Of a stretch of 64,000 nt of DNA, positions 53,248-62,977 are shown one piece after another; position 1 is the first letter of the stretch; every line of letters begins with the position of its first letter. The position numbers were made by a program, and so were the translations under genes. Source of the DNA: Anaerococcus octavius (GTDB lineage Bacteria > Bacillota > Clostridia > Tissierellales > Peptoniphilaceae); contig NZ_UFTA01000002.1 in NCBI RefSeq assembly GCF_900445265.1, positions 1,364,001-1,428,000 on the forward strand, written 5' to 3'. The notes under the pieces were generated by a model that worked only from the letters and a program-made list of their open reading frames with translations, did not search any database and had not been told where the DNA came from.

Positions 53248-53895
53248 CTAAGTAATATCAGCAATCTTAGATCGACTTATAATTTTTATATTTTTATCTT
53301 TTATTTCAATTAGTCCATCATCTATCATTTTTGAAAGTTCTCTAGAAAGTGACGGTCTCGTAGTAGCCAAAATATCTGCCCATTCTTCACGGGATAAATC
53401 TATTTTTACAAGTCCATTTTCTTCGTGGACAAGCAAATATTTCGCAATTTTTTGCCTTAGAGTTGATTGGGATGTAATTTGATTTGATCTACTTAGTTGC
53501 AGGCACTTTTTGGAAACTAAATTAATATATGAGATTAAAAAATTATAAGGGCTATTTATCTCAAATAGTTTTTTAAAATCATGAATTATCAAAACCTTGC
53601 ACTTAGTTTCAGCCTGAGCTGAAAAATCAAAAGCTTCTTCAAAGTAAGAATAAACTTCACCAAATATAGAGGGCTTATTAAATTTTCTTATGATAAATCT
53701 TTTGCCATTTGGATCTATTTTATATACTAAAATGCTACCTTCGATTAGATAATACATATTTCCTGTAACTTCACCTACAGTAAATATCTGCATATCTTTT
53801 TCAAATACTTTTTCTTCAAATTTTGTTTTTTGGGTCAATGTTTTCAAATCTTCATCAGATAAGTTTTTAAAAATAGGTATCTGCCTTAAATCCAT
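53248..53895 (-). CDS. Crp/Fnr-family transcription regulator
   Basis: N-terminal cyclic-nucleotide-binding-like beta-barrel at about 1-120 (IFTVGEVTGNMYYLIEGSILVYK, IFGEVYSYF) and C-terminal HTH at about 150-210 (SREEWADILATTRPSLSRELSKM). No Fnr-type cysteine cluster. It lies just after cyuA and hcp. HcpR regulators in other anaerobes belong to this family and activate hcp, which makes that role likely here; the palindrome before hcp supports it. Confidence 0.9.
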   Translation of the reverse strand: MDLRQIPIFKNLSDEDLKTLTQKTKFEEKVFEKDMQIFTVGEVTGNMYYLIEGSILVYKIDPNGKRFIIRKFNKPSIFGEVYSYFEEAFDFSAQAETKCKVLIIHDFKKLFEINSPYNFLISYINLVSKKCLQLSRSNQITSQSTLRQKIAKYLLVHEENGLVKIDLSREEWADILATTRPSLSRELSKMIDDGLIEIKDKNIKIISRSKIADIT

Positions 53896-53920
53896 ATTTC
53901 ACCTCATTTTAAGTATAAGA

Positions 53921-53949
53921 AAAGATGCATTATTTTGCAATGCACCTTT
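53921..53949 (-). terminator. Terminator of cyuA
   Basis: AAAGATGCATT (53921-53931) and AATGCACCTTT (53939-53949) pair over 11 bp with one mismatch on the DNA (a wobble on one strand), followed on the minus strand by TTTTCTTATA. Confidence 0.7.
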
Positions 53950-53963
53950 TAAAAATCCAATAA

Positions 53964-55262
53964 TTATTTATCAATTATTTCTAGAATTACTTCATCTGCA
54001 GTTTTAAAACCTTGGTGGGAAAGTTTGCCTATATTTGCAATGGTTTCTTCGATATTTTTTCCAACTATACCTACATTTGCTTGGCTTACCACTCCATTTA
54101 AAGCTAGATATGCAGCAATTATTGATTCTTCAGCACTTGTTGAAAGCTTCATAGAACAAGATTCCTTTGCACCATCGCAAATCATCCCAGTAATGTTTGC
54201 AAAAATATTTGTACACGCTCCAGCTATTTCTTCTTCACCACCACCTAGCATAAAGGCAATTGCTGCACAAGAGCCGATAGCAGCTCCTATTGCACAACCA
54301 CAAAGTCCAGATAATTTCCCTGCATATTCTTTTACATATCTATTTATAATGTGGGCAAAAAATAATCCTCTCGCCAAAGTGTCATCATCTAAATTTTCTT
54401 CTTTAGCTATCATATATATTGGTAAAGTAATTCCTACTCCTTGATTGCCGCTGCCACCAGAAGTCATTATTGGCAGTGGACCTCCACCCATACGCATATC
54501 TGCTGCAGCTGCTGTCAAAATTCTAGTGTCTGTAATAAAATTATCTGGCAAAATATTATTTTCCTTAAGTTCATTTAATTTTTTGCCAAGACCCATACCA
54601 TATCCCTTAAGTCCTTCATCTGCTGCATCTAAATTTACATCAACACCTTCTAATACAAAATCAATTTCTTTTATATCTATTTCTCTTACTATATTCGCAA
54701 TATCTTTAAAAGACATATTTTTTATAGAAAATGTGGACTTTTCTGCATCTACAAATGGATTGTCCATAATGACTTTACCATTTTTTATAACTTTACTTAT
54801 ATGAGAATGAGAATGAGAAATAATCGCTGTAACTTCATCATCTGCAGTTTTTAATGTAACTTCTATGTATATATCTGGTAAATTTTCATCAAGATACTCA
54901 TTAGATAAATCTCTAATATTTACAACTAAATTATTACTAACAAAATTTCTAGCTTTTTTTATCTCATCATCAGTAAGGTTTGAAAAAACTAAAAAAGCTT
55001 TATCAGTTTTTTTTGTAAAAGCACCAAGACTAGCTGCTAAGTCCAAACCATGGTCTCCTGTATTTGGAATTTTTACTGCCTTACCATTTTTATAAATATT
55101 TTTGCTTACTTTTAAATTAATTTTAGAAATTTCATCTTTATTTAAGTAATCACTAGCTATATTTGCTGCATAGGCAACTGCTACTGGCTCTGTACAACCG
55201 ATGGCTTTAGTAGAATCTTCACCTACAATATTTATTAATTCATTTTCTATACTCTTATCCAT
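53964..55262 (-). CDS. cyuA: L-cysteine desulfidase family protein (CyuA/UPF0597)
   Basis: Iron-sulphur lyase related to serine dehydratase, 432 residues. GCTEPVAVAYAAN near residue 23 holds the first cluster cysteine and the C-terminal region with LCGCAIGAAIGS, ACTNIFANITGMICDGAKESC the others. It degrades cysteine to pyruvate, sulphide and ammonia. GGAGG lies 10 nt before the ATG. Being next to hcp and a Crp-type regulator fits sulphide/nitrosative stress physiology of an anaerobe, but the link is inferred. Confidence 0.9.
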   Translation of the reverse strand: MDKSIENELINIVGEDSTKAIGCTEPVAVAYAANIASDYLNKDEISKINLKVSKNIYKNGKAVKIPNTGDHGLDLAASLGAFTKKTDKAFLVFSNLTDDEIKKARNFVSNNLVVNIRDLSNEYLDENLPDIYIEVTLKTADDEVTAIISHSHSHISKVIKNGKVIMDNPFVDAEKSTFSIKNMSFKDIANIVREIDIKEIDFVLEGVDVNLDAADEGLKGYGMGLGKKLNELKENNILPDNFITDTRILTAAAADMRMGGGPLPIMTSGGSGNQGVGITLPIYMIAKEENLDDDTLARGLFFAHIINRYVKEYAGKLSGLCGCAIGAAIGSCAAIAFMLGGGEEEIAGACTNIFANITGMICDGAKESCSMKLSTSAEESIIAAYLALNGVVSQANVGIVGKNIEETIANIGKLSHQGFKTADEVILEIIDK

Positions 55263-55364
55263 CTCTTTTATGCCTCCCTAAGTATTATAATAAAAAGTAT
55301 AATTTATAGCAAACGATTTCATTGTTTATATAAGTTTATTAAGAAAAAAAATTATATATAAAAA

Positions 55365-55390
55365 ATCAGGTTCTATTAAAAGAACCTGAT
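55365..55390 (-). terminator. Terminator of hcp
   Basis: ATCAGGTTCT (55365-55374) and AGAACCTGAT (55381-55390), 10 bp, 6-nt loop, followed by TTTTTATATA on the minus strand. Confidence 0.9.
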
Positions 55391-55404
55391 CCTTATATTT
55401 TTTA

Positions 55405-57024
55405 TTAGGCTGTCATTGTTGTTAGGTCATCTTCAACTGTAGAAATTGGTGCGATACCGAAGTTTTCTACTAAGAAATCTACAACTGTTGGTGATAAGAA
55501 TGCTGGTAGTGTTGGTCCTAGGTGGATATTTTTAACTCCTAGGCTTAAAAGTGCTAGTAATACTATTACTGCTTTTTGTTCATACCAAGCAATGTTATAT
55601 TCAATTGGTAAGTCATTTATATCATCTAATCCAAAAGCATCTTTTAATGCTAGTGCAATTTGAACTAAGGAATATGAGTCATTACATTGACCTGCATCAA
55701 GCACTCTTGGGATACCATTTATATCGCCTAAACCAAGTTTATTGTATCTATATTTAGCACAACCTGCAGTTAGGATGATATAATCTTCTGGAAGTCCTTC
55801 AGCAAATTCTGAATAATAGTTTCTTTCCTTAAATCTACCATCGCATCCACCCATTACTACGAATTTTTTAATATTGCCCGCTTTGATTTCTTCAACAATT
55901 TTATCTGAAAGTTGAATAACTTGATTGTGAGCAAAACCACCTGTCACCTTTAAATCTTCTAGATTTTCTGGAGCTCTACAAGTTTTTGCTAATTCAATTA
56001 TTTCTGAAAAATCTTTATTGCCATTTTCATCAACTTCAATATGTTTGCATCCTGGATAACCTGCATTACCTGTAGTAAACATTCTATCTTGGTAAGTATT
56101 ATCTTTTTTCATTGGTACTATACAGTTAGTTGTCATTAAGATTGGACCATTAAAGCTTTCAAATTCTTCATTTTGGTGCCACCAACTGCTACCATAATTT
56201 CCGTGAAAATGATCATATTTTTTGAATTCTGGATAGTAGTTTGCTGGAAGCATCTCTGAGTGAGTATAAATCTCTACTCCGCTATCCTTACTTTGTTCAA
56301 GTAGCATTTTCATATCGTGTAAATCGTGACCTGAAATTAAAATTCCTGGTTTGTTTCCTGCTGAATAATCTACTTCTGTAATCTCTGGGTTGCCGTAGCT
56401 TTCTGTATTTGCCTTATCTAAAAGACCCATAGCTTTTACACCGTGTTCTCCAGTAGCCATTACTAGATCTATTAAGCTTGCTACTTCTTTATCTTTTTTT
56501 GTAGTTTCTTCTAAAGCTTGAGCTATAAATCTATCAACTTCATGGTCTTTATAGCCAAGTACATTTGCATGATGGTTATATGCAGCCATTCCTTTTAATC
56601 CATATGTACAAAGCTCAACTAGACTTCTTTCATCTTCGTTCATTATATTTAAAACACCAACTTCTATAGCCTTACGAGAAAGTTCATCATCATCCATTGA
56701 TGAGTAAAGAGCAAAGTCAGATAAATCTTCTTTATTATCTATTTTTTCTAAAAGTTCATCTTTCATTTTGATAGTTTCTTTTACAACTTCCATAATAGCT
56801 GGAGTATCAAAGTTCGCATTTGTAATTGTTATAAATAAATTATTTGAAATTCTATCATAGACTTTATCATTGTCTTCCCCGATTTTATTAGCTACTTCAG
56901 CAAGACCTTTTGTTACATATATTAATAAATCTTGACTATTTGCAGTATCTTCTTTTTTACCACAAACACCTTGTACAGTGCATCCTTGATTTTTCGCTGT
57001 TTCTTGACATTGATAACAAAACAT
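55405..57024 (-). CDS. hcp: Hydroxylamine reductase / hybrid cluster protein
   Basis: At 539 residues. N-terminal cysteines C3, C6, C15 and C21 (spacing C-x2-C-x8-C-x5-C) are the [4Fe-4S] pattern of strict-anaerobe enzymes, different from the longer spacing of the facultative type. Hybrid-cluster ligands appear in [37 protein letters not shown] and GQCNDSYS. It reduces NO or hydroxylamine and protects against nitrosative stress. It has its own terminator and a Crp-type palindrome upstream. Confidence 0.97.
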   Translation of the reverse strand: MFCYQCQETAKNQGCTVQGVCGKKEDTANSQDLLIYVTKGLAEVANKIGEDNDKVYDRISNNLFITITNANFDTPAIMEVVKETIKMKDELLEKIDNKEDLSDFALYSSMDDDELSRKAIEVGVLNIMNEDERSLVELCTYGLKGMAAYNHHANVLGYKDHEVDRFIAQALEETTKKDKEVASLIDLVMATGEHGVKAMGLLDKANTESYGNPEITEVDYSAGNKPGILISGHDLHDMKMLLEQSKDSGVEIYTHSEMLPANYYPEFKKYDHFHGNYGSSWWHQNEEFESFNGPILMTTNCIVPMKKDNTYQDRMFTTGNAGYPGCKHIEVDENGNKDFSEIIELAKTCRAPENLEDLKVTGGFAHNQVIQLSDKIVEEIKAGNIKKFVVMGGCDGRFKERNYYSEFAEGLPEDYIILTAGCAKYRYNKLGLGDINGIPRVLDAGQCNDSYSLVQIALALKDAFGLDDINDLPIEYNIAWYEQKAVIVLLALLSLGVKNIHLGPTLPAFLSPTVVDFLVENFGIAPISTVEDDLTTMTA

Positions 57025-57074
57025 ATTATTACTCCTTTTGTAAATTCTATTTGTTAAATATCTCTTATGGTCTT

Positions 57075-57116
57075 ATTATAGGATATATTTTTATAAAAAT
57101 CGGTAACATATGTTAC
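57075..57116 (-). promoter_or_regulatory. hcp: hcp promoter with Crp/HcpR-type operator
   Basis: Minus-strand -10 TATAAT (57080-57075); at 17 nt upstream is CCGATT, a poor -35. GTAACATATGTTAC (57103-57116) is a perfect 14-bp palindrome centred 41.5 bp before the predicted start near 57068, the classic position of a class II Crp/Fnr activator. Confidence 0.75.
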
Positions 57117-57196
57117 AATAACGCTTTATTTTCAAAAAAATTATGAAAAAGTAATGGGTATAATATAAAAAAGTTATCCAATTTAAGGAGGAGAAT

Positions 57197-57703
57197 ATGG
57201 GATTTTTTGATAAATTTAAATCTAAATCAAAAGAAAGTGCACAAGTAAGTGCAGATATAATATATGCACCAATGACTGGAGAAGTAAAAAATATTGCAGA
57301 ATGTGAAGATCCAGTATTTGCTCAGGAAATTGTAGGAAAAGGAACTATGATTGTTCCAAGTGAAGGAAAAATATTCGCGCCAGTTGATGGCAATGTTTCT
57401 ATGCTCGCTGATACAGGACACGCTTTAGGAATCACTTCTGCAAGCGGTCTTGAAATTTTAATCCATATCGGCCTTGATACAGTAGAGCTTGAAGGAGTAC
57501 CATTTAATATAAAATTAAAACAAGATGAAAATGTAAAAAAAGGTGACTTACTTTTAGAATTTGACATTGAGCAAATAAAAGCAAACGGAAAATCTACCCA
57601 ATCACCAGTTATAATCACAAATCCAGATGGATATGAAATCAATATTTTAAAAATCGGTCATATAAACCAAGATGATGAATTAATTGAAGTTAGAAAAATT
57701 TAA
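57197..57703 (+). CDS. PTS EIIA component, glucose (Crr) type
   Basis: A free-standing EIIA of 168 residues: IYAPMTGEV, the first active-site histidine in DTGHALGI (H75) and the phosphorylated H90 in EILIHIGLDTVEL, then FNIKLKQDENVKKGDLLLEFD. It can pass phosphate from HPr to EIIB domains without their own EIIA, of which MurP at 24.7 kb is one. AAGGAGGAG precedes the ATG; a TATAAT is at 57159-57164. A HAD phosphatase follows 42 nt later. Confidence 0.95.
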   Translation: MGFFDKFKSKSKESAQVSADIIYAPMTGEVKNIAECEDPVFAQEIVGKGTMIVPSEGKIFAPVDGNVSMLADTGHALGITSASGLEILIHIGLDTVELEGVPFNIKLKQDENVKKGDLLLEFDIEQIKANGKSTQSPVIITNPDGYEINILKIGHINQDDELIEVRKI

Positions 57704-57745
57704 GATATCAGCATTGATACCTTTTTATTAATTAAGGAAAATAAT

Positions 57746-58546
57746 ATGAAATTAATAGCAGTAGATGTAGACGGGACACTTTTAAACAGTAATAATGAAA
57801 TTTCTGAAAAAACCAAAGATGCTCTAATAAGGGCTGGAGAAGCAGGTCATAAAGTAGTTATAGTTTCTGGCAGGCCTACCGCAGCTGTAATTCACATAGC
57901 CAAAGAATTAGAATTTGAAAAATACGGCGGACTCCTTTCAAATTATAATGGAGGATCAATTACAAATTTTGCAACAGGAGAAGTAATTTCAAACCACACT
58001 TTGGATTTAAACTTAGCCAAGGAAATATTAGCAAAAACTAAAGACTTGCCTCTAGAAATAATAATTCCAAAAGAAGATTACATTATATCTGATAGGCAAA
58101 ATAAATTTTTAGATTATGAAAGAGACCTACTTAAAGTAGATACAGAAGCTGTAGAAGGTTTGCGCGAAAATATAGACTTTAGTCCCAATAAAATAATCTT
58201 TGCAAGTGATCCAGAAATCTTAGAAGAATACTTGCCATTTTTAAGTGATACATATGGGGCAACTACCGCCCAAGTTAGAAGCCAAAGAATATATTACGAA
58301 ATCATGCCCCAAGGTCTTTCAAAGGGTGAGAGCTTATTAGAAATTTCAAATTATTATGGTATTGACCAAAAGGATATAATTGCCTTTGGAGATGAATTAA
58401 ATGATGAAACCATGATAGAAGTAGCAGGCACTGGGGTTGCTATGGGCAATGCAGTAGAAAAGATAAAAGAAATAGCAGACTATATTACCCTATCAAATGA
58501 TGAAGATGGTATAGCAGATTATTTGGAGAAATTTATCTTAGAATAA
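57746..58546 (+). CDS. Cof-type HAD phosphatase, second copy
   Basis: A 266-residue HAD IIB enzyme: AVDVDGTLLNSNNEIS at the start, VIVSGRPT, the KG pair in PQGLSKGESLLE and FGDELNDETMIEVAG. The start of the family (Cof/YidA-like sugar phosphate phosphatases) fits. It probably shares a transcript with the EIIA gene in front and the hydrolase 17 nt behind. Substrate unknown. Confidence 0.93.
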   Translation: MKLIAVDVDGTLLNSNNEISEKTKDALIRAGEAGHKVVIVSGRPTAAVIHIAKELEFEKYGGLLSNYNGGSITNFATGEVISNHTLDLNLAKEILAKTKDLPLEIIIPKEDYIISDRQNKFLDYERDLLKVDTEAVEGLRENIDFSPNKIIFASDPEILEEYLPFLSDTYGATTAQVRSQRIYYEIMPQGLSKGESLLEISNYYGIDQKDIIAFGDELNDETMIEVAGTGVAMGNAVEKIKEIADYITLSNDEDGIADYLEKFILE

Positions 58547-58563
58547 GTCTTTAGGAGAGGCTT

Positions 58564-59511
58564 ATGAAAATAATTAAAATATTAATTGCTATCATTATAA
58601 TTTCAGCAATTATAATAACAACTAGCCACATAGCAAAACTAAATACTTGGCTAAATGCAAAATTAGGCAATATGGATTATAGACCCGATATAAAAGAAAA
58701 TGCCAAGGAACATCATGGACAAAAACATTTTGAAGATAGAAAAAAAGTCCTAGATATAGTAAATCACTATGCATATATAATGGATGATGTATTTATAAAT
58801 AGTTTTGATAAAACAAAACTAGCTGGATCATACCTTCTAGGCAATAATCCTAATATGCGGGTCATATTAATCCATGGTTACACAGCTAGTAATAAAACTA
58901 TGTTTACAATAGCAGATAAATATTACAAACATGGTTTTTCAGTACTAGCACCCGACCTTAGAGGCCACGGAAATAGTGCAGGTATTTTTACAACTTATGG
59001 TATAAAAGAAAAAGAAGATTTAAAATCATGGATAAAATGGATAAAAACTCTACATCCTCAAGCAAAAATAATTCTCCACGGAGAATCCCTAGGTGCTGCC
59101 AGCGCAATGTTTTTAGCAGGTGAAAATCCTAAAGATATCATAGCTTGCATAGAAGACTGTGGCTATACAAGTTATTATGATGTATATGTCAATCAATTTC
59201 CCAAAAAACTAAGTTTTTTAACTAAAATAATAGCTGTTCTAGCAAACCTCTTCATAAAGCCAATAATCGGTGCAGATTTATTCAAATCCAATATAGATTC
59301 TATGAAAAAGACAAAAATACCAGTCTTCTTTATAAATGGAGGGAAAGATGAAATAGTCCCTTTACAAATGTGCAAGTCTTTATACAAATCCCACCAAGCC
59401 AAAAAAGAAATCTACATAGCACAAGGAGCAGGACACGCTGAAAGCAAACTTTATGATTCGGATATTTATTATAAGAAAATATTTGGATTCTTAGATGAGC
59501 TAATGTTATAA
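58564..59511 (+). CDS. Alpha/beta hydrolase with N-terminal membrane anchor
   Basis: A single hydrophobic segment (residues about 4-24) anchors a 290-residue alpha/beta hydrolase. Oxyanion motif HGYTASNK near 102, nucleophile elbow HGESLGAAS with Ser near 177, the Asp in GGKDEIVP and the His in GAGHAESK are in the right order. The sequence resembles YjiT/BAAT-like hydrolases of Bacillota acting on unknown esters or peptides. Confidence 0.9.
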   Translation: MKIIKILIAIIIISAIIITTSHIAKLNTWLNAKLGNMDYRPDIKENAKEHHGQKHFEDRKKVLDIVNHYAYIMDDVFINSFDKTKLAGSYLLGNNPNMRVILIHGYTASNKTMFTIADKYYKHGFSVLAPDLRGHGNSAGIFTTYGIKEKEDLKSWIKWIKTLHPQAKIILHGESLGAASAMFLAGENPKDIIACIEDCGYTSYYDVYVNQFPKKLSFLTKIIAVLANLFIKPIIGADLFKSNIDSMKKTKIPVFFINGGKDEIVPLQMCKSLYKSHQAKKEIYIAQGAGHAESKLYDSDIYYKKIFGFLDELML

Positions 59512-59588
59512 TTACTAAGAAATTTAATATAATTATAGATAGTTACATAATAGATTTTCTATTACTTGAATTTTTTTGAAAGGTAGAT

Positions 59589-60824
59589 ATGAAAAAAGCA
59601 ATAATTGCACAATCTGGTGGTCCTACCAGTGTTATAAATTCATCACTTGCTGGTGCCATATCCTCATTTATAGAAAATGATTTCGATAATATTTTTCTTT
59701 CTATAAATGGTATTGAAGGAATAATTAATAGAAATATAAAAGAAGTTGATAAAAAAAGATTTGTAAGTAACAACATTGATAAGAAATTAATGGCTAGGCC
59801 ATCCTCTATTTTGGGTTCATGCCGTTTCAAACTCCCAGAATCTTTTAATGATGAAATTTACGAAAAAATATTTGATAATTTAAAAAAATTAGACATTTCA
59901 AGCTTAATCTATATCGGTGGCAATGACTCCATGGATACAGTAATGAAATTAAATTCCTATATGAAAAACAAGTCTATAAAAAATATCAATATTATAGGCT
60001 GTCCTAAAACTATTGACAATGATCTTTGTGAAATGGATCATTCACCAGGATTTGGATCCGCTGCAAAATATATAAATACCACCATACAATCCCTTAGAGC
60101 TGATGTAGATATTTATAATCTTAAATCTGTAACATTTGTTGAAATAATGGGCAGAAATGCAGGTTGGCTAGCAGCTTCATCCTTGGTATCAAATTATAAA
60201 AAAGATAAAAAATTTGTAAATCTCTTATACTTGCCAGAAGAAAAGAAATCATTAGATGAAATCATTTATGAAATAAAAAAAGAATTAGAAAGTGAAAATA
60301 ATCTAATAGTTGCAGTAGCAGAAGGATTTATGGATACAGAAGATAAACTAAATAAAGATATGTTCTCTAATACTGATGATGGATTTAATCATAAAATTGT
60401 AGCAGGAGTCGCTTCAAGGCTAGCTGATATAGTTAGAAATAAATTAAATATAAAATCAAGAGCTGTTGAACTAAATATAGTCCAAAGGAGCAATATTTTG
60501 ATAAGTAAAACTGATTCGAAAGAGGCTTATGAACTAGGATCTTTAGCAGCAAAACTTTCTATTGAAAGCACAAATCTCATTCCTATTTTAAATAGGCAAA
60601 AAGGAGAAGATTACGATATTTCTTATCAAGCAGTAAATCCCGAAAAAATAGCTAATAAAGAAAAGAAAATCCCACAAGCTTGGATAAAGGATGAAAAAAA
60701 CCTAGAAAAAGAAATAATAGCATACACCTTACCATTAATAAATGGTGAAGTTAAACAAGAATATGAAAATGGATTACCAGTTTTTGTTAATCTTAAAGAC
60801 TTTATTATGGAAAAAGATCTCTAA
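59589..60824 (+). CDS. 6-phosphofructokinase, PPi-dependent type
   Basis: The 411-residue protein has the glycine loop AQSGGPTSVINSSLAG at the start, GGNDSMDTV near residue 105 and CPKTIDNDL near 140, and later MGRNAGWLAA. Asp in GGNDS and Lys in PKTIDND are the pair that marks pyrophosphate use rather than ATP. It converts fructose 6-phosphate to the 1,6-bisphosphate reversibly, saving ATP. It ends in a terminator shared with the next gene on the other strand. Confidence 0.92.
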   Translation: MKKAIIAQSGGPTSVINSSLAGAISSFIENDFDNIFLSINGIEGIINRNIKEVDKKRFVSNNIDKKLMARPSSILGSCRFKLPESFNDEIYEKIFDNLKKLDISSLIYIGGNDSMDTVMKLNSYMKNKSIKNINIIGCPKTIDNDLCEMDHSPGFGSAAKYINTTIQSLRADVDIYNLKSVTFVEIMGRNAGWLAASSLVSNYKKDKKFVNLLYLPEEKKSLDEIIYEIKKELESENNLIVAVAEGFMDTEDKLNKDMFSNTDDGFNHKIVAGVASRLADIVRNKLNIKSRAVELNIVQRSNILISKTDSKEAYELGSLAAKLSIESTNLIPILNRQKGEDYDISYQAVNPEKIANKEKKIPQAWIKDEKNLEKEIIAYTLPLINGEVKQEYENGLPVFVNLKDFIMEKDL

Positions 60825-60838
60825 ACAGAGGTCTTTTT
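60811..60838. terminator. Bidirectional terminator holding both stop codons
   Basis: AAAAAGATCTCT (60811-60822) and AGAGGTCTTTTT (60827-60838), 12 bp with one mismatch/wobble and a 4-nt loop. The stop codons of the kinase (60822-60824) and of the exporter (60821-60823, minus strand) lie in the loop region. Confidence 0.9.
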
Positions 60839-61756
60839 CTTATTATTCTTAGTATCCAAGTTTAGAACAATTGAACCTAAGATAACTAAAATCAAACCAA
60901 TCAATAAGTCAATAGTAAAGTCTTCATGTAAACCCCAAACTGAAAGCAAGGATCCAAATATAGGTACAAATAATTTGTATACTCCCATTTCATTGGCAGA
61001 ATGATATCTTAAAACCGTATTCCAAATTATATAGCTTGTAGCAGAAATAAAAGCACCATAAATTATTAAAATAATTGCAAGAGGAGTTACAGTTAAACTA
61101 ATTTTTTTTGTAAATAAACCAGTTACTATAAGGATAATAGATCCAATAATAAATTGACTCGCAGTAGTAAACATTTCATTTTGACTTGCTCCATACTTTC
61201 TAACAAAAACTGAAGATAAAGCATTAAATGTAGTAGCTATTAAAATAAATCCTTCTCCTATAAATTTAAATTCACTACTCATATTGGTAAAACCACCATT
61301 TACAACTATTATTCCCAAAGTACCTAATATAATAGCAATTATAGTTTGTAAATTTATCTTCTCATTAGGAAGCATAATAATAGAGATAATAACTACTAAA
61401 AAAGAATTCGTAGCTTGTATTATAGATGATTTTACACCACTAGTATTGCTCATCCCTACATAATAAAATATATACTGGATAGATGTTTGAATCAATGATA
61501 GTATTATAATGTATTTTATATTTATATTTTTTTTATCTAATTTTTCTTCATTAAAAGATCTAAAATAAATAAAAGCTAAAACTCCTGCCAGAAAAAACCT
61601 AAAGCCTGCGATCAGTATTTGTGCACCCGTATTCGATGCTGCAACTCCCATTTCTTTATAAGTAGTTTTTATAACTGGCATAGCTGAGCCCCACAAAAAC
61701 ATTGCAAAAAGTGTTGCAATGATTGCAGTTTTTTTATCTTTTAATTTTTCTAGCAT
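60821..61756 (-). CDS. DMT-family (EamA) exporter
   Basis: A 311-residue protein with ten membrane helices formed by two EamA repeats; MFLWGSAMPVIKTTYK at the first helix and IQTSIQYIFYYVGMSNTSGV near 95 are typical. Family members export amino acids, nucleosides or other metabolites. The C-terminus is a short Lys-rich tail. GGAGG precedes the ATG and the gene follows the chromate-type pair by 9 nt, so it is likely in the same operon. Confidence 0.9.
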   Translation of the reverse strand: MLEKLKDKKTAIIATLFAMFLWGSAMPVIKTTYKEMGVAASNTGAQILIAGFRFFLAGVLAFIYFRSFNEEKLDKKNINIKYIIILSLIQTSIQYIFYYVGMSNTSGVKSSIIQATNSFLVVIISIIMLPNEKINLQTIIAIILGTLGIIVVNGGFTNMSSEFKFIGEGFILIATTFNALSSVFVRKYGASQNEMFTTASQFIIGSIILIVTGLFTKKISLTVTPLAIILIIYGAFISATSYIIWNTVLRYHSANEMGVYKLFVPIFGSLLSVWGLHEDFTIDLLIGLILVILGSIVLNLDTKNNKKKTSV

Positions 61757-61765
61757 AAAACCTCC

Positions 61766-62323
61766 TTAAAATAATAATACAGAAATGATTAAGTAAACCG
61801 CTCCACTGGCTAGCATTATTTTTATAGGATCGGTTTTAAGTTTAAACATGACAAAAAGAGATATCGCAAAAATAGTTACCATAAGATAGTCTAAATTTGC
61901 AAGACTAATAGCATTTGTATCAAAAAAGGCAGTCCTTAATATTTGTACTCCAGCTATTAAAATCATAGATACAATAGCCGGTCTTAGGAAATATAGGACA
62001 TTGGTCATGGCATCTAAGTTTTTATATTTTTTGTAAAAATAAGAAATAGTTCCAACAATTATAGCAGATGGCAAAACGCAACCGAGAGTTGCTGCAAGGG
62101 CTCCAGGAAATCCTGCCAGGCGATTACCAACAAAGGTAGCTGAGTTTATAGCAATAGGTCCAGGTGTCATTTGAGATATGGTAATCAAATCATTAAACTC
62201 ACTTAAGGATAACCAATTATTTAAATCTACAACTTCTTCTTGAATTATAGGCAAGGCTGCATACCCCCCACCAAAAGAAAATAATCCGATTTTTAGAAAA
62301 CTTAAAAATAATTTAATTAGCAT
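61766..62323 (-). CDS. Chromate transporter, short-chain subunit 2
   Basis: A single CHR domain (185 residues, about six membrane segments) with LFSFGGGYAALPIIQEEVV near residue 15 and ISQMTPGPIAINSATFVG near 50. Two separate half-length proteins replace the long ChrA; they should work as a heterodimer with opposite orientation. It overlaps the first gene by 11 nt. The substrate in anaerobes may not be chromate. Confidence 0.9.
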   Translation of the reverse strand: MLIKLFLSFLKIGLFSFGGGYAALPIIQEEVVDLNNWLSLSEFNDLITISQMTPGPIAINSATFVGNRLAGFPGALAATLGCVLPSAIIVGTISYFYKKYKNLDAMTNVLYFLRPAIVSMILIAGVQILRTAFFDTNAISLANLDYLMVTIFAISLFVMFKLKTDPIKIMLASGAVYLIISVLLF

Positions 62324-62876
62324 GACTACCTCTTTTTAAAAAAGTGTATATTACACCGATTATAATAAGTCCCATAATAATGTAAACTACATTTACATCA
62401 AAGAAAAATCCTAAAATAAAGCTTAAAACCATGATTATAGGAACTTCAGGGGATTTTATCTTTAGTAAATCCTTAGCCATATCTATAACAACTTTAATTA
62501 TTAAGGCTCCAACTCCAGCCTGCATACCTTTTAAAAACAAAGCTATATAAGTATTAGAAATAAAAGCCTGGTAGGCCATGGAAATTAAGCTGATAATTAA
62601 AAGTGGTGGGATAATTGTCCCAAGAATTGCTACAAACATACCAGGAAATCCTAGAGTTTCAAAACCAACTACAACTGCTGCATTTACAGCAACTGCACCT
62701 GGAGCTGATTGAGCAATAGCTGTCATATCTAACATTTCATCTTTATTTATCCAGCCCAATTTTTCAACAAAAGTTTCTTTCATTAATGACAAAATAACAT
62801 AGCCTCCACCAAAGGTAAAAGCTGATAAATACAAGGTAGACTTAAAAAGCTGCCACAATTTATTTTTTCGATCCAT
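62313..62876 (-). CDS. Chromate transporter, short-chain subunit 1
   Basis: The other CHR half: FTFGGGYVILSLMKETFVEK near residue 20 and IAQSAPGAVAVNAAVVVG near 60. The ATG at 62876 has AGAAGGA before it; an in-frame TTG at 62903 is less likely. Together with the next gene it forms a two-component CHR transporter. Upstream lies the terminator and hairpin element. Confidence 0.9.
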   Translation of the reverse strand: MDRKNKLWQLFKSTLYLSAFTFGGGYVILSLMKETFVEKLGWINKDEMLDMTAIAQSAPGAVAVNAAVVVGFETLGFPGMFVAILGTIIPPLLIISLISMAYQAFISNTYIALFLKGMQAGVGALIIKVVIDMAKDLLKIKSPEVPIIMVLSFILGFFFDVNVVYIIMGLIIIGVIYTFLKRGSHAN

Positions 62877-62958
62877 AAATCCTTCTTTACTAATATCTCT
62901 CAAAGTATTATCTAGTCTTAAATCATCATACTATTTAAGATAAATAAAGAAAACAAAA

Positions 62959-62977
62959 AGCACGCATAAAGCGTGCA
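62959..62977 (-). terminator. Terminator of the RraA-like gene, copy A of a 19-bp repeat
   Basis: AGCACGCATAAAGCGTGCA; GCACGC/GCGTGC form a 6-bp stem. On the minus strand it is followed by TTTTTGTTTTC, so this copy is a working terminator. An identical 19-bp copy lies at 63174-63192 without the T run. Confidence 0.75.
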
